NCBI GenBank assembly: GCA_023853785.1
Contig: JAJIRX010000681.1
Span: 372,001-436,000 of the forward strand
Length of the DNA: 64,000 nt
DNA from: Psilocybe azurescens
Lineage: Eukaryota > Basidiomycota > Agaricomycetes > Agaricales > Agrocybaceae
Direction: 5' to 3'
In this document: positions 35,095 through 46,053 of the stretch, piece by piece
Position numbering within the stretch: position 1 is the stretch's first letter
How the letters are laid out: each line of letters starts with the position of its first letter
The notes under the pieces: model-generated
The model's input: only the letters and a program-made list of their open reading frames with translations
Databases searched by the model: none
Told to the model about the DNA's origin: nothing
Made by a program: the position numbers and the translations under genes

Positions 35095-36730
35095 TTAGCA
35101 CAATTCGTGCTCGCAGATCGTGTATCTGCCATGTCTAACCACTGACCCAATTCTTTCCAAAACATCTTCTGATACTCGGTGTTCTTGAAGGGACTTAAAA
35201 ATCAATGATAGATGGTTTGTATCTTGGACGGTGGGCATGATCCATTGGTCACGAACCGGCCTGCGAATATCATGATCAAGATCATATTCTTTGTTGACTG
35301 GCTTCTCCTCGTACAGAGAACTCCGCGATGACTACACGTTGTGGTTCTAAGCCTAAAATGAACTTTGGAATTTGATAAGAAGAAACTCGTAACTCACGCG
35401 CAGGGAAGAGGATGCCACTGGGAGAAGACAGGTGCGACACCATCATTTGCCAAGTACTCCTCGACTTGACCCTCTGGAACACCTATATTTTCTGTTTTCG
35501 ATTGTCCATCACCAAAACTGTCTCTAAAAATTTCTTGCTCCAGTCTTTTGGTTTGTGAGAAGGGTAGAGAAGGTCGAAGGAGGTGATAGTCGAATATCCC
35601 GATCAACGTCGAGGGGATGTAAAGCAAAATGTGGGTAAATGAAAAGGTCATCGGCGGTTGATGCTGATATGGCTTAGAGAGCGATTGCGCATAATAAGTC
35701 TAGAGCCATATGTTTATCAATTTGACCCATTTCCGCGGAGAAGGTGTTTTGAGCTCTAGAGCTCTTGCAACGCACCATGACAGAGACATGACTCCGATAA
35801 CAGGTGTTGGGTGCACACGACCCTCGAGGCACTCTGCGCGGGTTTCCGCAACTTCGAACGTCATGTCATATTGAGTGTCCTTTAATTCAGCCCACTGACT
35901 TCGCCATAGCTGCTTCACGAACGAAGCAGCGGAGGTTTCGCAGAACGAAAGTGAACGGGCATCCGCATGGACATCAAACAACACACGGTAGGAGAGGTTC
36001 AAAATATGCAACTATGTGCACAAGCCTTGCCAAGAATGCGCCGATCGAAAAAGGCCGAACCACGGGGGCATCTGTCAGGCTTTCACCTAGTGCACATACG
36101 AGCTGTGGTACCACGGAACGGAGCGCAGACTGTTACATTTATGCCAGTAAACTCGAGATAAATAACCTGCGTTGAGGGAGAGGATCATGTCCGGATGAGC
36201 TTTGTCTCCAAATTGACCTCGCCACAGCAGGTCGTGCAGTTTAATGACTGTGGGTCTACCCTGTAGAAATTATGCGCCATAATTAAACCAAGCAGAAGCC
36301 GTACGATGTTATAATGCTTGCCACCGAGTATCCCAAGAAATGGAGTGATTTTTGTTTCGACCAAACAGGATAAAGACCGTTAGAAAACGTGCGTCCATAT
36401 CGAGAATACCGGTGGGTGGAGCTATGCTCTTCTCCGTAGTCTACTGTTCCCCCGAGTAATGAGTAGCAAAGTTCACAGGCTCAATCATATAGAGAGCTCA
36501 CAGGCCCGAGATTCATAACACTAAAGACTTTAGCTCCAATAATTAAAAAAAGGTTGCAGCGTTCGCTTACCTTGGAATGATTATCCGCCAAGTTTGTTTC
36601 AGTGGATTATGAACCGCTTTCTGGAGGTAATGGTCCAGGAGGCAAAGCATGCGGTTCCCAGAAATCCCGCAACGGTAACCAATGGTATGGGTTCAACTTT
36701 GTAATCGAGAAGAACAGAAGCAGGAGACAT
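35095..36730 (-). CDS. Unknown protein, possibly membrane-associated
   Basis: Not recognised, but coherent across exons. A hydrophobic N-terminus begins MSPASVLLDYKVEPIPLVTV. Further blocks are VIKLHDLLWRGQFGDKAHPD, then VVRPFSIGAFLARLVHIVAY, RVLFDVHADARSLSFCETSA and RVHPTPVIGVMSLSWCVARA. A hydrophobic segment FTHILLYIPSTLIGIFDYHL comes next. The C-terminus reads LYEEKPVNKEYDLDHDIRRP, IMPTVQDTNHLSLIFKSLQE and HGRYTICEHELC. Short introns separate the blocks; some joins (about 36000, 35690) do not splice cleanly, so single-base errors are likely. It converges on the RRM gene with 189 bp between stops. No family or reaction is assigned. Confidence 0.5.
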
Positions 36731-37174
36731 GTAAGATATGTAGAGTGGGTGGGAATCGTCGTCAACACTGCATGCTATATATAGCATTAGCAAGTGATTA
36801 AGCCTCGCGATTGAAAATAACGAGCAGTCTATATTTAGCTTGCACTCCAATGGCAAGACAGGTCGAGTGTATTGTGCAGAAAAACATATTATACTATTAC
36901 AGATGATTGGAAGAATTACTATGGGAGTTTCTCGATGATGGTATCTAGGAGGTCCATGTAGAATGATGAATGTTAAGTGGATTGCATATGGGTTTGGTGT
37001 ATATCTGCGGCACCTCAATAAATACAAACGCAAAAGCTCAAATAATGCCCCAAACTCACCGCATAATCATAAGAGGCATCAGGTTCGTGACGGAGAAGAA
37101 TACACTGTCGATATAAGAGAAAGAATAAAGGTGAAGATGCTGCTCGTGTTGCTTTCAACACGAAATGATACGAT
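36731..37174. other. Intergenic region
   Basis: About 440 bp between two minus-strand genes. No coherent ORF or RNA structure is seen. Presumably it holds the promoter of the gene ending at 35095. Confidence 0.45.
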
Positions 37175-38894
37175 TTATCGCTTGTTGCCTGAGACCCAAG
37201 AAACCTGTACACTGCCAACACCTACGATGAAAACTTTTGCCCGAATTCGGCACACCTGGATCGATACACGTTAAGCCATGTAAGCGCTTATCAAACATAA
37301 TGAAAGCGCACCGTATCAGCCACCTCCGGGTCACGAAAATCAATTTGCAAATCTCCATTAGGTATTCTTGAGATATTGCGAACGTCGCCAAAGCTCTGTA
37401 CAATAACTTGAATGAGAACAGATCATGGATGAAATAAATTAGAACACATACCTCACACCATCGCTTAATGCCTTCCAACTTGCGAGTCTCCGCGACGCCC
37501 ACCCCACTAATGATCAGCCTCTTCTTTTTACGCTGAGTCCTTGAATTCAATGAAGAGAATTTAACGCGGGGAAGAGAGCCACTCGACGAGTAAGGGAGTC
37601 CAGTTCGATTCGGTTCATGTTTATTGAAACGGTACACAGGCGGAGGGTCGAGATCATCTTCATTGTCATGATTATCCAAGGAAGAGTCGACTTGCTTTGC
37701 GGCAAGTGGGATACGCTGTGAGCTCTTTCCCTTCCCATGAATGGCGCCATTATTTTCGGCTCGAATTGTGCCACCTGTCTGAGGAGTAGGCAATTGCACT
37801 GATGAATTCGATGCCGCAAACATTTTGGATAATGCTTTCGACGATTTCCTTTTCCGTACGCGTAGAGATTCGAAGACAGAGGTTTTAGATGGCGACGTTG
37901 GAGCAATGCTATCAAGAGTCGTAGTTGTACGAGATGTGTTCCAGGTGGTATAGGTATCACCGGATGAGATGCTGGGGCGGGACGGGGTATATTGGATGTC
38001 AGATCCCCTATTGACAATTGGGATATGGATGATTGCGGGAAGTGCCCTAGAACGCTAGGACGCCATTTTGCTGACGTCGAAGAGCAGCCATTTATGGTAG
38101 GCTGATGGGAGACGCTGGTTGCAAGGGTGCCGAGACTAGACGATCTAGTATGCTGTTGAGAAATCGTCGCGTCTGCCAATGACGATGGACCAGTGCTTGA
38201 GCGTGGGGTGCGCGGAAAGAAGGACAGCCGGGGGAACGCGCGAGATGCTGCATTCTCCATGCTAGGTGAAGATGATACAGTGGTAGATTTCGCTGAGCGA
38301 CTGAAGGAAATATTGATGCCTTTGAAAGAGGGAGTTATAGAATGCCTGGAGGATTTATGGGCACCCTGAGGAATGGGTGTAGCGGGAGCCTAAAATCATG
38401 AATGCTTAATTTGAAGTTTTGAATTGATAAATGAAGAAGCATACTTGCTGCAGAGGTTCTTGGTTCGTTGGTTCTTGTGGAATGTCGTCATCATCGACAA
38501 GGTCATAACTGATTATAGATGCAATATCGTCCTCCGCTTCTTTCGTCTTGGCGTGTTCAAAGGAGAAGCGAGGCAAATCCGGATAGGCGAGATATGGACT
38601 GCTGCTAGAGGACGCATACGAGCCTAAACTCGTGGAACACATAATGGGAGCCGGTAGGAGTTCTGAATGAGGGCAGTCAGACGACTCTTCAGTAGTTTGG
38701 ATTTGTTGTTCCGTGATCCATTTGTCCAGCATGCTCGACCGCCTATGCTTGATGGTGTTGTTTGGCGGAATATAAGGTTGAACGCTGAAGGGGTCCTCAT
38801 CGGCGGTAGTGTATGGCTCATCATCAATCGTAACATTTTGCTCATAGAGCATTTCAAATCCAGAATGATGATGCGAAAAGCGGTCTCTCAGCAC
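37175..38894 (-). CDS. Ser-rich protein with C-terminal RRM-like fold
   Basis: Not recognised by name. The first three-quarters are disordered and Ser/Pro/Thr-rich (MLDKWITEQQIQTTEE, ASISSGDTYTTWNTSRTTTT, SLDNHDNEDDLDPPPVYRFN). The last 80 or so residues look folded: KKKRLIISGVGVAETRKLEG, then IKRWCESFGDVRNISRIPNG, DLQIDFRDPEVAD and, across a final intron, CRIRAKVFIVGVGSVQVSW with the end VSGNKR. The pattern beta-alpha-beta with a GDV turn resembles an RRM with degenerate RNP motifs. The true start is uncertain: 38894 begins on CTG, and an exon may exist upstream around 38950-39190 (LQLVESQFSKVYVDSEHDA). At least one frame change near 37970 must be crossed. Confidence 0.6.
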
Positions 38895-39202
38895 TGGTTA
38901 TACAACACTTGCCAAATTGGATCAAGTGTAGAAAGACGTTGCGCGGCGTTAGATTGTGGTCATACAAGTTGTAAAAACAAGGCGGTGGGGAAAAGGAAAG
39001 GGCTCAGTGTTGGTCGGACTATTTGAAGGACATGAGGGAGAGGTGGAGAGGTGGGTTGGGCTTCTCAGGCGCGTCGTGTTCGGAATCAACATACACTTTG
39101 CTAAATTGGGATTCAACCAACTGCAACGAGGCATTCCGTTTCTGTCAAAGCTCAAGACATTCTTATTGCACGCGCCCCATGTTCTAATTTAGTTCTTCAA
39201 CT
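38895..39202. other. Region between CFD1 and the Ser-rich gene
   Basis: About 310 bp. One minus-strand reading (about 39140-39030) gives a protein-like string and could be a first exon of the Ser-rich gene. Otherwise it holds the CFD1 3' end and a promoter. Confidence 0.35.
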
Positions 39203-40129
39203 TTATTTCTCCCTCAATGACTCCAAGACACCATTCAAAATGTCTTTGAAAAGTTTTGCAGAAGGCGTCTTGTTGTATCGATTCAGCAGTCCAAATTCCA
39301 AATTCCCATCGACTGCAGCTTCTGCTTCTTCTTCACCAACGCCCCCGTCCAGCACAGACACAAGTTCGGTGTCCACCGGCAACGTTCCAAGGAATCGTAA
39401 ACCTTCTTTTCGCGCCATCTCAGAGCCGCCTCCTGTTGAGAAAACGTTGCTGATTTCCCCGCAACATGGACATGCATATCCACTCATGTTCTCTATTAAT
39501 CCAAGCACAGGCAGATTTACAGCACGAGTGAATGAGAGGCACTTCATTGCATCCATAAGAGCGACAGCTTGTGGTGTTGTGACAATGACAGCTGACAGAC
39601 GAGAATGCACACCCGCCATGTGTTCCATAAGAGAGAGATGCTCGTCCGATGTCCCTAAAGAACATTGTCAACACAGAGAACCTTGTATGTTCCAAGAAAT
39701 GGACGAACCCGGAGGTGTATCGATGACAAGGTAATCAAGGTCTCCCCATCTGACATCACTGAGGAATTGCCGTATCATCCCATTCTTCTTGGGTCCTCTC
39801 CAAACGACTGAATCGCCCTTGTTTTTGAGGAGAAATCCAACGCTCATGCAAGCCAATCTGGCGCTGGGCCCATCCGCATATACAGGGACCCAACCATCGC
39901 TGCTCTGGTGGACACCTTGATCGTCTATCCCGAACATACGCGGGATCGACGGTCCAGTAAGATCGACGTCTAGAATGCCGACTTTGGCATTTGGCGAGGA
40001 AGCAGTCAAGTTTAAGGCTAACTGTGTCGACACAGATGATTTCCCGACCCCTCCTTTGCCAGCTAGGACAAGTATGATATGTTTGACATTTTGTAGACGC
40101 CGTGTCACCGCTGTCTCTTGCAATGCCAT
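39203..40129 (-). CDS. CFD1: Cytosolic Fe-S cluster assembly factor Cfd1 (NUBP2)
   Basis: Mrp/NBP35-family P-loop NTPase that, with Nbp35, forms the scaffold for cytosolic and nuclear Fe-S cluster assembly. The start [18 protein letters not shown] is short, without the N-terminal four-Cys cluster of Nbp35, so this is Cfd1. The deviant Walker A is [10 protein letters not shown]. The motif [15 protein letters not shown] follows, then [16 protein letters not shown] and VIDTPPG, spliced over about 70 bp to TSDEHLSL. The C-terminal bridging cluster ligands are in GYACPCCGE. The frame is intact and the single clear intron is GT..AG. It is tandem to RFC4. Confidence 0.95.
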
Positions 40130-40506
40130 CGTTGAAAGAGTAGATTATAGAGCATGTCAGAGGTGTCTTTCTTCATGATTACGAACCAAACAGAAATGAT
40201 TCTGATGTCGAGATTGCGTATTTGTCATCTGCTACTTATTTTCAGATTCTCATATTTTGACTTTTTTTTGCGCTTGTTTATATGCCCGTCTATCCACGAA
40301 TCGATGCGTCGTCAACTATAATATACACTGCCGAAATTAAGGCTACAAAATGAGATGTGAATAGGGATCTAACAAAAGGCTGATATCTTGCTGATATCGG
40401 GTAAATGCATGCGAGGTGAAGATTAGAGAGGCTAAAAATCTGCTCAGAATGAGATATCATCTTAGGGCATTCATGGATATCTAACAATCATGCGTATGGG
40501 TATTCA
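40130..40506. other. Intergenic region upstream of CFD1
   Basis: About 375 bp between the CFD1 start and the RFC4 stop, both minus. No ORF of interest. It holds the CFD1 promoter. Confidence 0.5.
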
Positions 40507-41924
40507 TCAAACGACGAACAATTCAGGCTTCAGATGCTGAATAGAATTATCAGTTCAATTAGCATTTTTCGTCAGGTTCATTGATGATTATCGGGCACGT
40601 ACCACTTTACATAGTCGAGCAGCGAGTCCTGCGAGCTGAACAAGTGTACCCACACCCTCTAGTATTCTCATGTGTGTAAACCCGATTTCCTGGAGGAGTT
40701 TTAGTCGACATGATACCGAGTAAATGAAAGAAATACCTTGATGTACTCCAGCTTGGTATATTCCGGCATCCTACAAGACATCAGTTAGCTTTCAACGACC
40801 AGCATGCAGGTCATACTCACTCATCAAATGTCTTCACCACTCGAAAAATGGTGACAACAATGTCAACTGCACTATATCCTTGGGTCCACAGGTCGTTCAA
40901 TTTCTCCACTGCAGTATCAATGTCGCCTTTGAGGCAAGCGCGGATTGTCGCCTGAATGATTACGGGATGGGGCTGGTCGCAGACTTTAAACACATTGTCT
41001 CCCGAAATAAAGCCAAAACCGGAATGCGTGGACTGTAAATTATTGATAGCTTGTCGCATATCACCTTCTGATGTGAAGATCAGAGCAGTAAGGCCATCAT
41101 CGTTATATTCAACCTGGACGAAGACCATAAAATCAAATACCAGACAGGATTAGAACCTCTCTCACCTTTTCCATTTCGCAAATCTCCAGCAAGCGTTTTA
41201 AGATTTCTTGGTCTTTCAGTTTGGCGTATCGCAGGATAGCGCATCGACTCTGTATAGGTTCGATGATTTTGTTGCTCATGTTGCACGCGAGGCAGAAACG
41301 CGTGGTATTGGAAAATATTTCCATCGTACGCCGTAAAGCTTGTTGGGCACCGGGTGTCATACTTTATCGGAATCAGTGAGAATAAATAATATATGCAGAT
41401 GACGACGTTTATGTACCTGTCGGCCTCGTCCAGAATGACAATTTTGTGGCGACCTGGTGGGAGTGTCACTTTCTTCTGAGCAAATGACTTGATTTTGTTT
41501 CGAACAACGTCTATTCCACTGTCAAGGGTAAGTAAGAAAGCCTGATATAGAAAAGTGCCACATACCGCTCATCGGACGCGTTTAGTTCCAGTACTCCCTC
41601 TTTATACGCGTCACCGAGAAGCTGGTGGGCCAAGCAATGAATGCTTGTCGTCTTACCGATACCTGGCAAGCCCTAGTGACATATCAGAGATAATAGTGCA
41701 GAGGATACGGCGGAGTTTACTCACTGAGATGATAATATGAGGACAGTTTCCATCTCGGGCAATGACCTTCAATCGTTCAATGGTGTCCTGATTGCCTACG
41801 ATATCGTCAAGCAGCAGGGGTCGATATTTTTCAACCCTGGAAAATTTAAGAGAAAATAATGTATATAGGAAAGCATGTGAGCTCACCAGGGAAGCTCATA
41901 GGGTATCTCAGCTGCTTTATTCAT
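40507..41924 (-). CDS. RFC4: Replication factor C subunit Rfc4 (human RFC2 type)
   Basis: Small AAA+ subunit of the clamp loader that places PCNA on DNA. The start at 41924 gives [13 protein letters not shown], spliced to [20 protein letters not shown]. Walker A is [12 protein letters not shown], split by an intron just after HIIIS. Next are [20 protein letters not shown], Walker [21 protein letters not shown] and the sensor/SRC motif [14 protein letters not shown]. The C-terminal collar has [20 protein letters not shown] and [20 protein letters not shown], ending HLKPELFVV. All exons read in frame. The sequence is closest to yeast Rfc4 in memory. It is divergent to the seryl-tRNA synthetase, with 116 bp between starts. 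Confidence 0.95.
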
Positions 41925-41984
41925 GACTTTGAAGTTGTGAACGAGGTTAATTGGATGGCACCGTGACGGTGGTCAAGACGAACA

Positions 41985-41989
41985 ACGCG
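41985..41989. promoter_or_regulatory. Single ACGCG core in the RFC4 / seryl-tRNA synthetase divergent promoter
   Basis: One ACGCG lies about 60 bp upstream of the RFC4 ATG. It could be an MCB half-site, fitting S-phase control of a replication gene, but one pentamer is weak evidence. Confidence 0.2.
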
Positions 41990-42040
41990 CTTGGTCACAA
42001 GTGTTACTGTAAATAGTTATTAACAAATGGGGAAAAAGAA

Positions 42041-43703
42041 ATGTCGTGTTTGGTGTTCACCTTGGTACCAAATATTGAGCGTCCTCAACAACAGTCAGAA
42101 GAGTCCAGACAATCCTTAGGGATGTCGTCGATACATCACATTGGGAAGACCACTCGCGCACTGCTTGTTCATCGTAAGCTATACATATTTATTGTTAGCT
42201 TTGCTTTGCCCCTTGACGATTTACATGAGGCCAGCGAGTCTCTAGATGCACTTATTCGACAAAACCTCCTACCAGCGAGCTTCCCCAACCGAGGCTAGAC
42301 TATCGCAGCATATCTGAAAATGTAACATCAAAGTCACTGAACGCATTGAATAGGAAGGCACATCTTCCTAACGATGCTGTGTCGTCTGTCGCAAGGGCTT
42401 ACAGCGAATGGAAGCGGATATCCAGTGAACTGAACCTCAAGCGCAACGCGCGCTCAGCTATAGGAGAACGAGTGAGGCGTAGCTCTGATGGTGCTGAAAG
42501 AGAAGCTGCGTTGGTCGAAGCTTCAAATCTCAAAAGAGAGGTAAAAGAGCTAGAAGCAACACTAGAGACTGCGGAACAAGAATGTCTGCTTTCAGCTCTA
42601 TCGCTCCCAAACGACACGCATTCTAGTGCTCCTCTGGGTCCAGAATCTGCCGCCGTCGTTCTATCGACCCACGGGCCATCCCCGTTGTCCTCTAATCCAA
42701 AACGGGATCATGTAGCTGTCTGCGATCATTTTGGACTACTTGATCTCAAGAGTGCCTCAATGGTATCAGGGACCTCATGGTACTTTCTCCGTCACGAAGC
42801 AGCTCTCTTGGAACTTGCTTTGACAAATTATGCCATGAGTATCGCTGTTCAACATGGTTTTACGCCTATGATTACACCCGACGTGGTTCGTTCTGACATC
42901 GCAATTAGATGCGGATTTCAGCCACGCGATAACTCCGACCCTCCAGTATCCCATATGTATCACATTTCTCCTACGAATCCCTCTTCCCCGGAGCTTGTTT
43001 TAGCTGGAACATCCGAAATACCCTTAGCAGGCACGTTTGCCAACAAGGTTTACTCCTCAATAAGCCTACCTCTCAAAATCGTAGGCCTCGGCCACGCTTT
43101 TCGTTCGGAGGCAGGCGCCCGATCGGCTTGACACCCGTGGATTGTATCGAGTACATCAATTTACGAAGGTCGAGCTTTTTCAGTCACGGCAGACGACGCT
43201 AGTGAGAGCATGATGGAAGAGATGTTGTCTATACAGAAACAAATTCTCGAAGGGCTTAATTTACCTATCAAGTCTGTATAAAATCCATTTCTGTTCCCGC
43301 ACTTACTGACAACTTGGCCCGCAGAATTCTCGATATGCCGACCGAGGAACTCGGTGCTAGCGCGTATAGGAAATACGACATTGAGGCATGGATGCCTGGG
43401 CGTGGGACATGGGGAGAAGTGTCGTCGTTGTCGAATTGCACAGACTATCAATCGCGCCGATTACACATTCGCTATCGCCCACAAGGAGATACTACTGATC
43501 TGCCATCACCGCGTCTTCCCTTCGCACATACGTTAAACGGCACTGCAGCAGCCATACCGCGACTGATTGTCGCTCTCATTGAGAATGGGGTCCAGTTCAA
43601 CGACAAAGAAGAGATTACAACTCTCCGACTCCCTCGTGCGCTAAGGCCCTTTTGGATCAACAATAAGACCAGAGATATTATACAATGGGACGACGCCAAT
43701 TAG
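42041..43703 (+). CDS. DIA4: Seryl-tRNA synthetase, mitochondrial type
   Basis: Class II aminoacyl-tRNA synthetase charging tRNA-Ser with serine. The N-terminal arm is a coiled coil ([37 protein letters not shown]). The catalytic core has [30 protein letters not shown], motif 2 [20 protein letters not shown] and motif 3 [19 protein letters not shown], ending [10 protein letters not shown]. The arm differs from cytosolic enzymes, which begin MLD-like, so the mitochondrial enzyme is more likely. The start is unsure: ATG 42041 or 42122. An extra T at 43128-43129 stops the frame inside motif 2, and a lost base near 42267 shifts the N-terminal arm. One intron near 43270-43320. Confidence 0.85.
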
Positions 43704-44013
43704 TGGAGGTGATATCATCGAACCGAGGCTGTATCGCACACGCAAGGTCTTCAGGTTGGCGCTCGAATGTTTTGATGACTGCTCAAAGAAAACGAGCAGA
43801 GACAGGAGCACGATTTATATATGCTTGTAAGTCGTCAGTAGATCCTGGATACTCCAATTCGAAAGAACGAAAAGTAGTGCTACATTATAATCGCGTATCA
43901 AGGAATAGTAAGTTCCAAATAAAGTTCCAATTCCAGCTTAAAAAACAAATCCCTTTGCTTCTCAGTTCAGCCTCCGACCATTCCTGCAAACCGCTGCAAG
44001 CGCAGATATATAT
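43704..44013. other. Intergenic region, convergent 3' ends
   Basis: About 310 bp between the seryl-tRNA synthetase and LSB5 stops. Nothing but 3' untranslated sequence is expected or seen. Confidence 0.5.
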
Positions 44014-45832
44014 CTATGTGTCTGCGAAAGGATCCGCGAACGGATCAACTTCACGGGCTCGGCCCTTTGTTGCGAGGGGAGCATCTTCGTTATCTGACAC
44101 CGTAACATACGCCCGTCTAGTCGATGACCCCGCATTTCTCTTGTGTGTTTCCTCGTCAGAAGATTCATAATCACTGTATTCTGACAGTGATCCACGATGA
44201 CTGGGGATCTCCTGTTCATCGTCGGAGAGCGTATTAGAGGGTCGCATTGGTGCTGGAAGCCTAGAGGAAGCGCCACCCAAGGCGCCAAAACTCAGGTCCT
44301 CTAAATCGGGGTGAAGATGCGTGGGGTGATCTGCGGCACTGCGCTCTTTCCCTTTGGTCGTGTTTTCAAGGTTGGGAGTAGTGTTGCTTTCGGGTGAACT
44401 GATTTGGGTCGTGGCTAGTGTTGTTGCAATGGCGCCAGTACCATCTGCCTTGCCAGTCGATCCTACTAACGAATCGTATGTTTCCAAGGCAGACATTATC
44501 CGCTCATTGGTTTCGATTAAAGTCCCAATCACTTCTTCATTTTCGACCAACTGGTGCGAACGGGGTTAATGGAAAGCAGGTATGAAGGCAAAGGGAGATC
44601 GCTACCTGAATATACCGTACCACGGCTTTCCGGGCCTGCTTAGCCTTCTGAAGGCACTCTTGAACGCGTTCATTTGTTTCCAGACTATCGGTAGCCAAGT
44701 TTACCAGCTCGAGGGAATGTCAATACATGCGAGTAATCCAATCAACATGGAATGTTACCGTTATCGCATTCACTAAGTTACTTGAGGCTTGAGATGCATC
44801 CACGATACTGGCTAGTACAACCGCCTTGTGCTGCACCAATCTTTAACGCCGACCCAATGAAATAATTCAGAGATACGCACTTTCTCAAATTCAAACGGTT
44901 CTCTCTTTTTCTTGTGTCTGTTCTCTTCTTCTTGCCTAGCCTTCTCTTCTCTTTCCTTCTTCTCCTTCTTCTCCCTTTTCTTCGTCTCTTGTTTCTCGGC
45001 CCGTCTTTTCTCCTCAGCGCTCAGGTTTAGACCCATCATGTCAGACAGTTCCTGATGATTCAGGCGCTTGGGCTCTTCACGCCGAGGCTTATACAGGCTT
45101 GTGACAGCAGCCATGGAAGGATCGTCCTTATATTGCTCATGCCAAGATGCAAGAACCAGGGAGAGCTTCTTCTTCACTCGCCTATCCGTACTCGGGTCAT
45201 TCGAGAGATTCTTTATGGTATCTGTCAACTGTCCATCGGCGAAGGTGCCTTTTAAACAAGTTTAGAAGCCTTTCTCGACCTCGAAATGTTTATCTGCGCA
45301 CGACTCACTTTGGAATTTCTGCCCGCAGTTCTCGACAAGGGCTTTGAGAATCTTGTATCAAAAGAGATGCCGTCAGATATCAAGTGCGCGTAATTACGAT
45401 CGGAGGACACATACGACCAAAGATCGATATTGCTGGTGAGAATTTCCATGTTTAAGTTTCTTTCTGAGCGCTCGCGATGCTTCAGCTGGCCTGTTAAAAG
45501 ATAAGCAGGTGAACGGATCCATAAATGTCATAACGAATTTGAAAACGACAGACCCTGACGCCTGGAGATTAATCGAATCGACCAGTTCGGGTATGCTGAA
45601 CAAAACGTGTCGTAATGTAAGAAATTAGGCGAACGATTTCATTAAAAGATGACGATGCCCACCCGTCGTAGGCCTCCTCCTCGATGTTACCCGATGTTAG
45701 GATTTCCACCCAATCGGTGATTGAGGACTAAACCACCAATTATCAAACTTGTGTGGTGCGGGCAATTATTAATCCACGAACATGTGGCTTCTCTCTGCCA
45801 AAAGCTTGTCTTGCGAAGTTCAGGGCCGACAT
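44014..45832 (-). CDS. LSB5: VHS/GAT-domain endocytic adaptor, Lsb5-like
   Basis: Adaptor linking ubiquitinated cargo, Las17/WASP and actin at endocytic sites. The start at 45832 is MSALNFARQAFGREKPH, spliced to SSITDWVEILTSGNIEEEAY. The VHS domain continues with IPELVDSINLQASG, AEASRALRKKLKHGNSHQQY and ALVENCGQKFQS. A Lys/Glu-rich helix around 44900-45000 follows. The GAT domain carries LIETNERIMSALETYDSLV. The tail is acidic and disordered, ending VDPFADPFADT, with two DPF motifs like those that bind the AP-2 alpha ear. Introns split the VHS domain several times. Confidence 0.82.
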
Positions 45833-46053
45833 GTTCGACGATGAAGATGAGAGAGGGTTGCAGAGGGGATTTCGGACTTGCGGTAGCCGATTCCGCCCCA
45901 CAGGAACTTAACGAAGGTCGTAATAAGTGTATTATGTAATACGACGTAAACGACGATCAGGTGCAGTGAATACATATAAAGGCCGGTTGAAACAATGAAA
46001 GCCCCACGAACAAGTACAGTGAAGGAGAAAAGCATAACTGTTAGCATTGTCAT

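Noticed and set aside
35804..36175. Plus-strand ORF of 123 residues
   Set aside because: Antisense shadow of the minus-strand gene 35095-36730, which reads more coherently across exons.
39203..40129. NBP35 as the identity of the P-loop Fe-S factor
   Set aside because: The N-terminal four-Cys cluster of Nbp35 is missing; the short start fits Cfd1/NUBP2.
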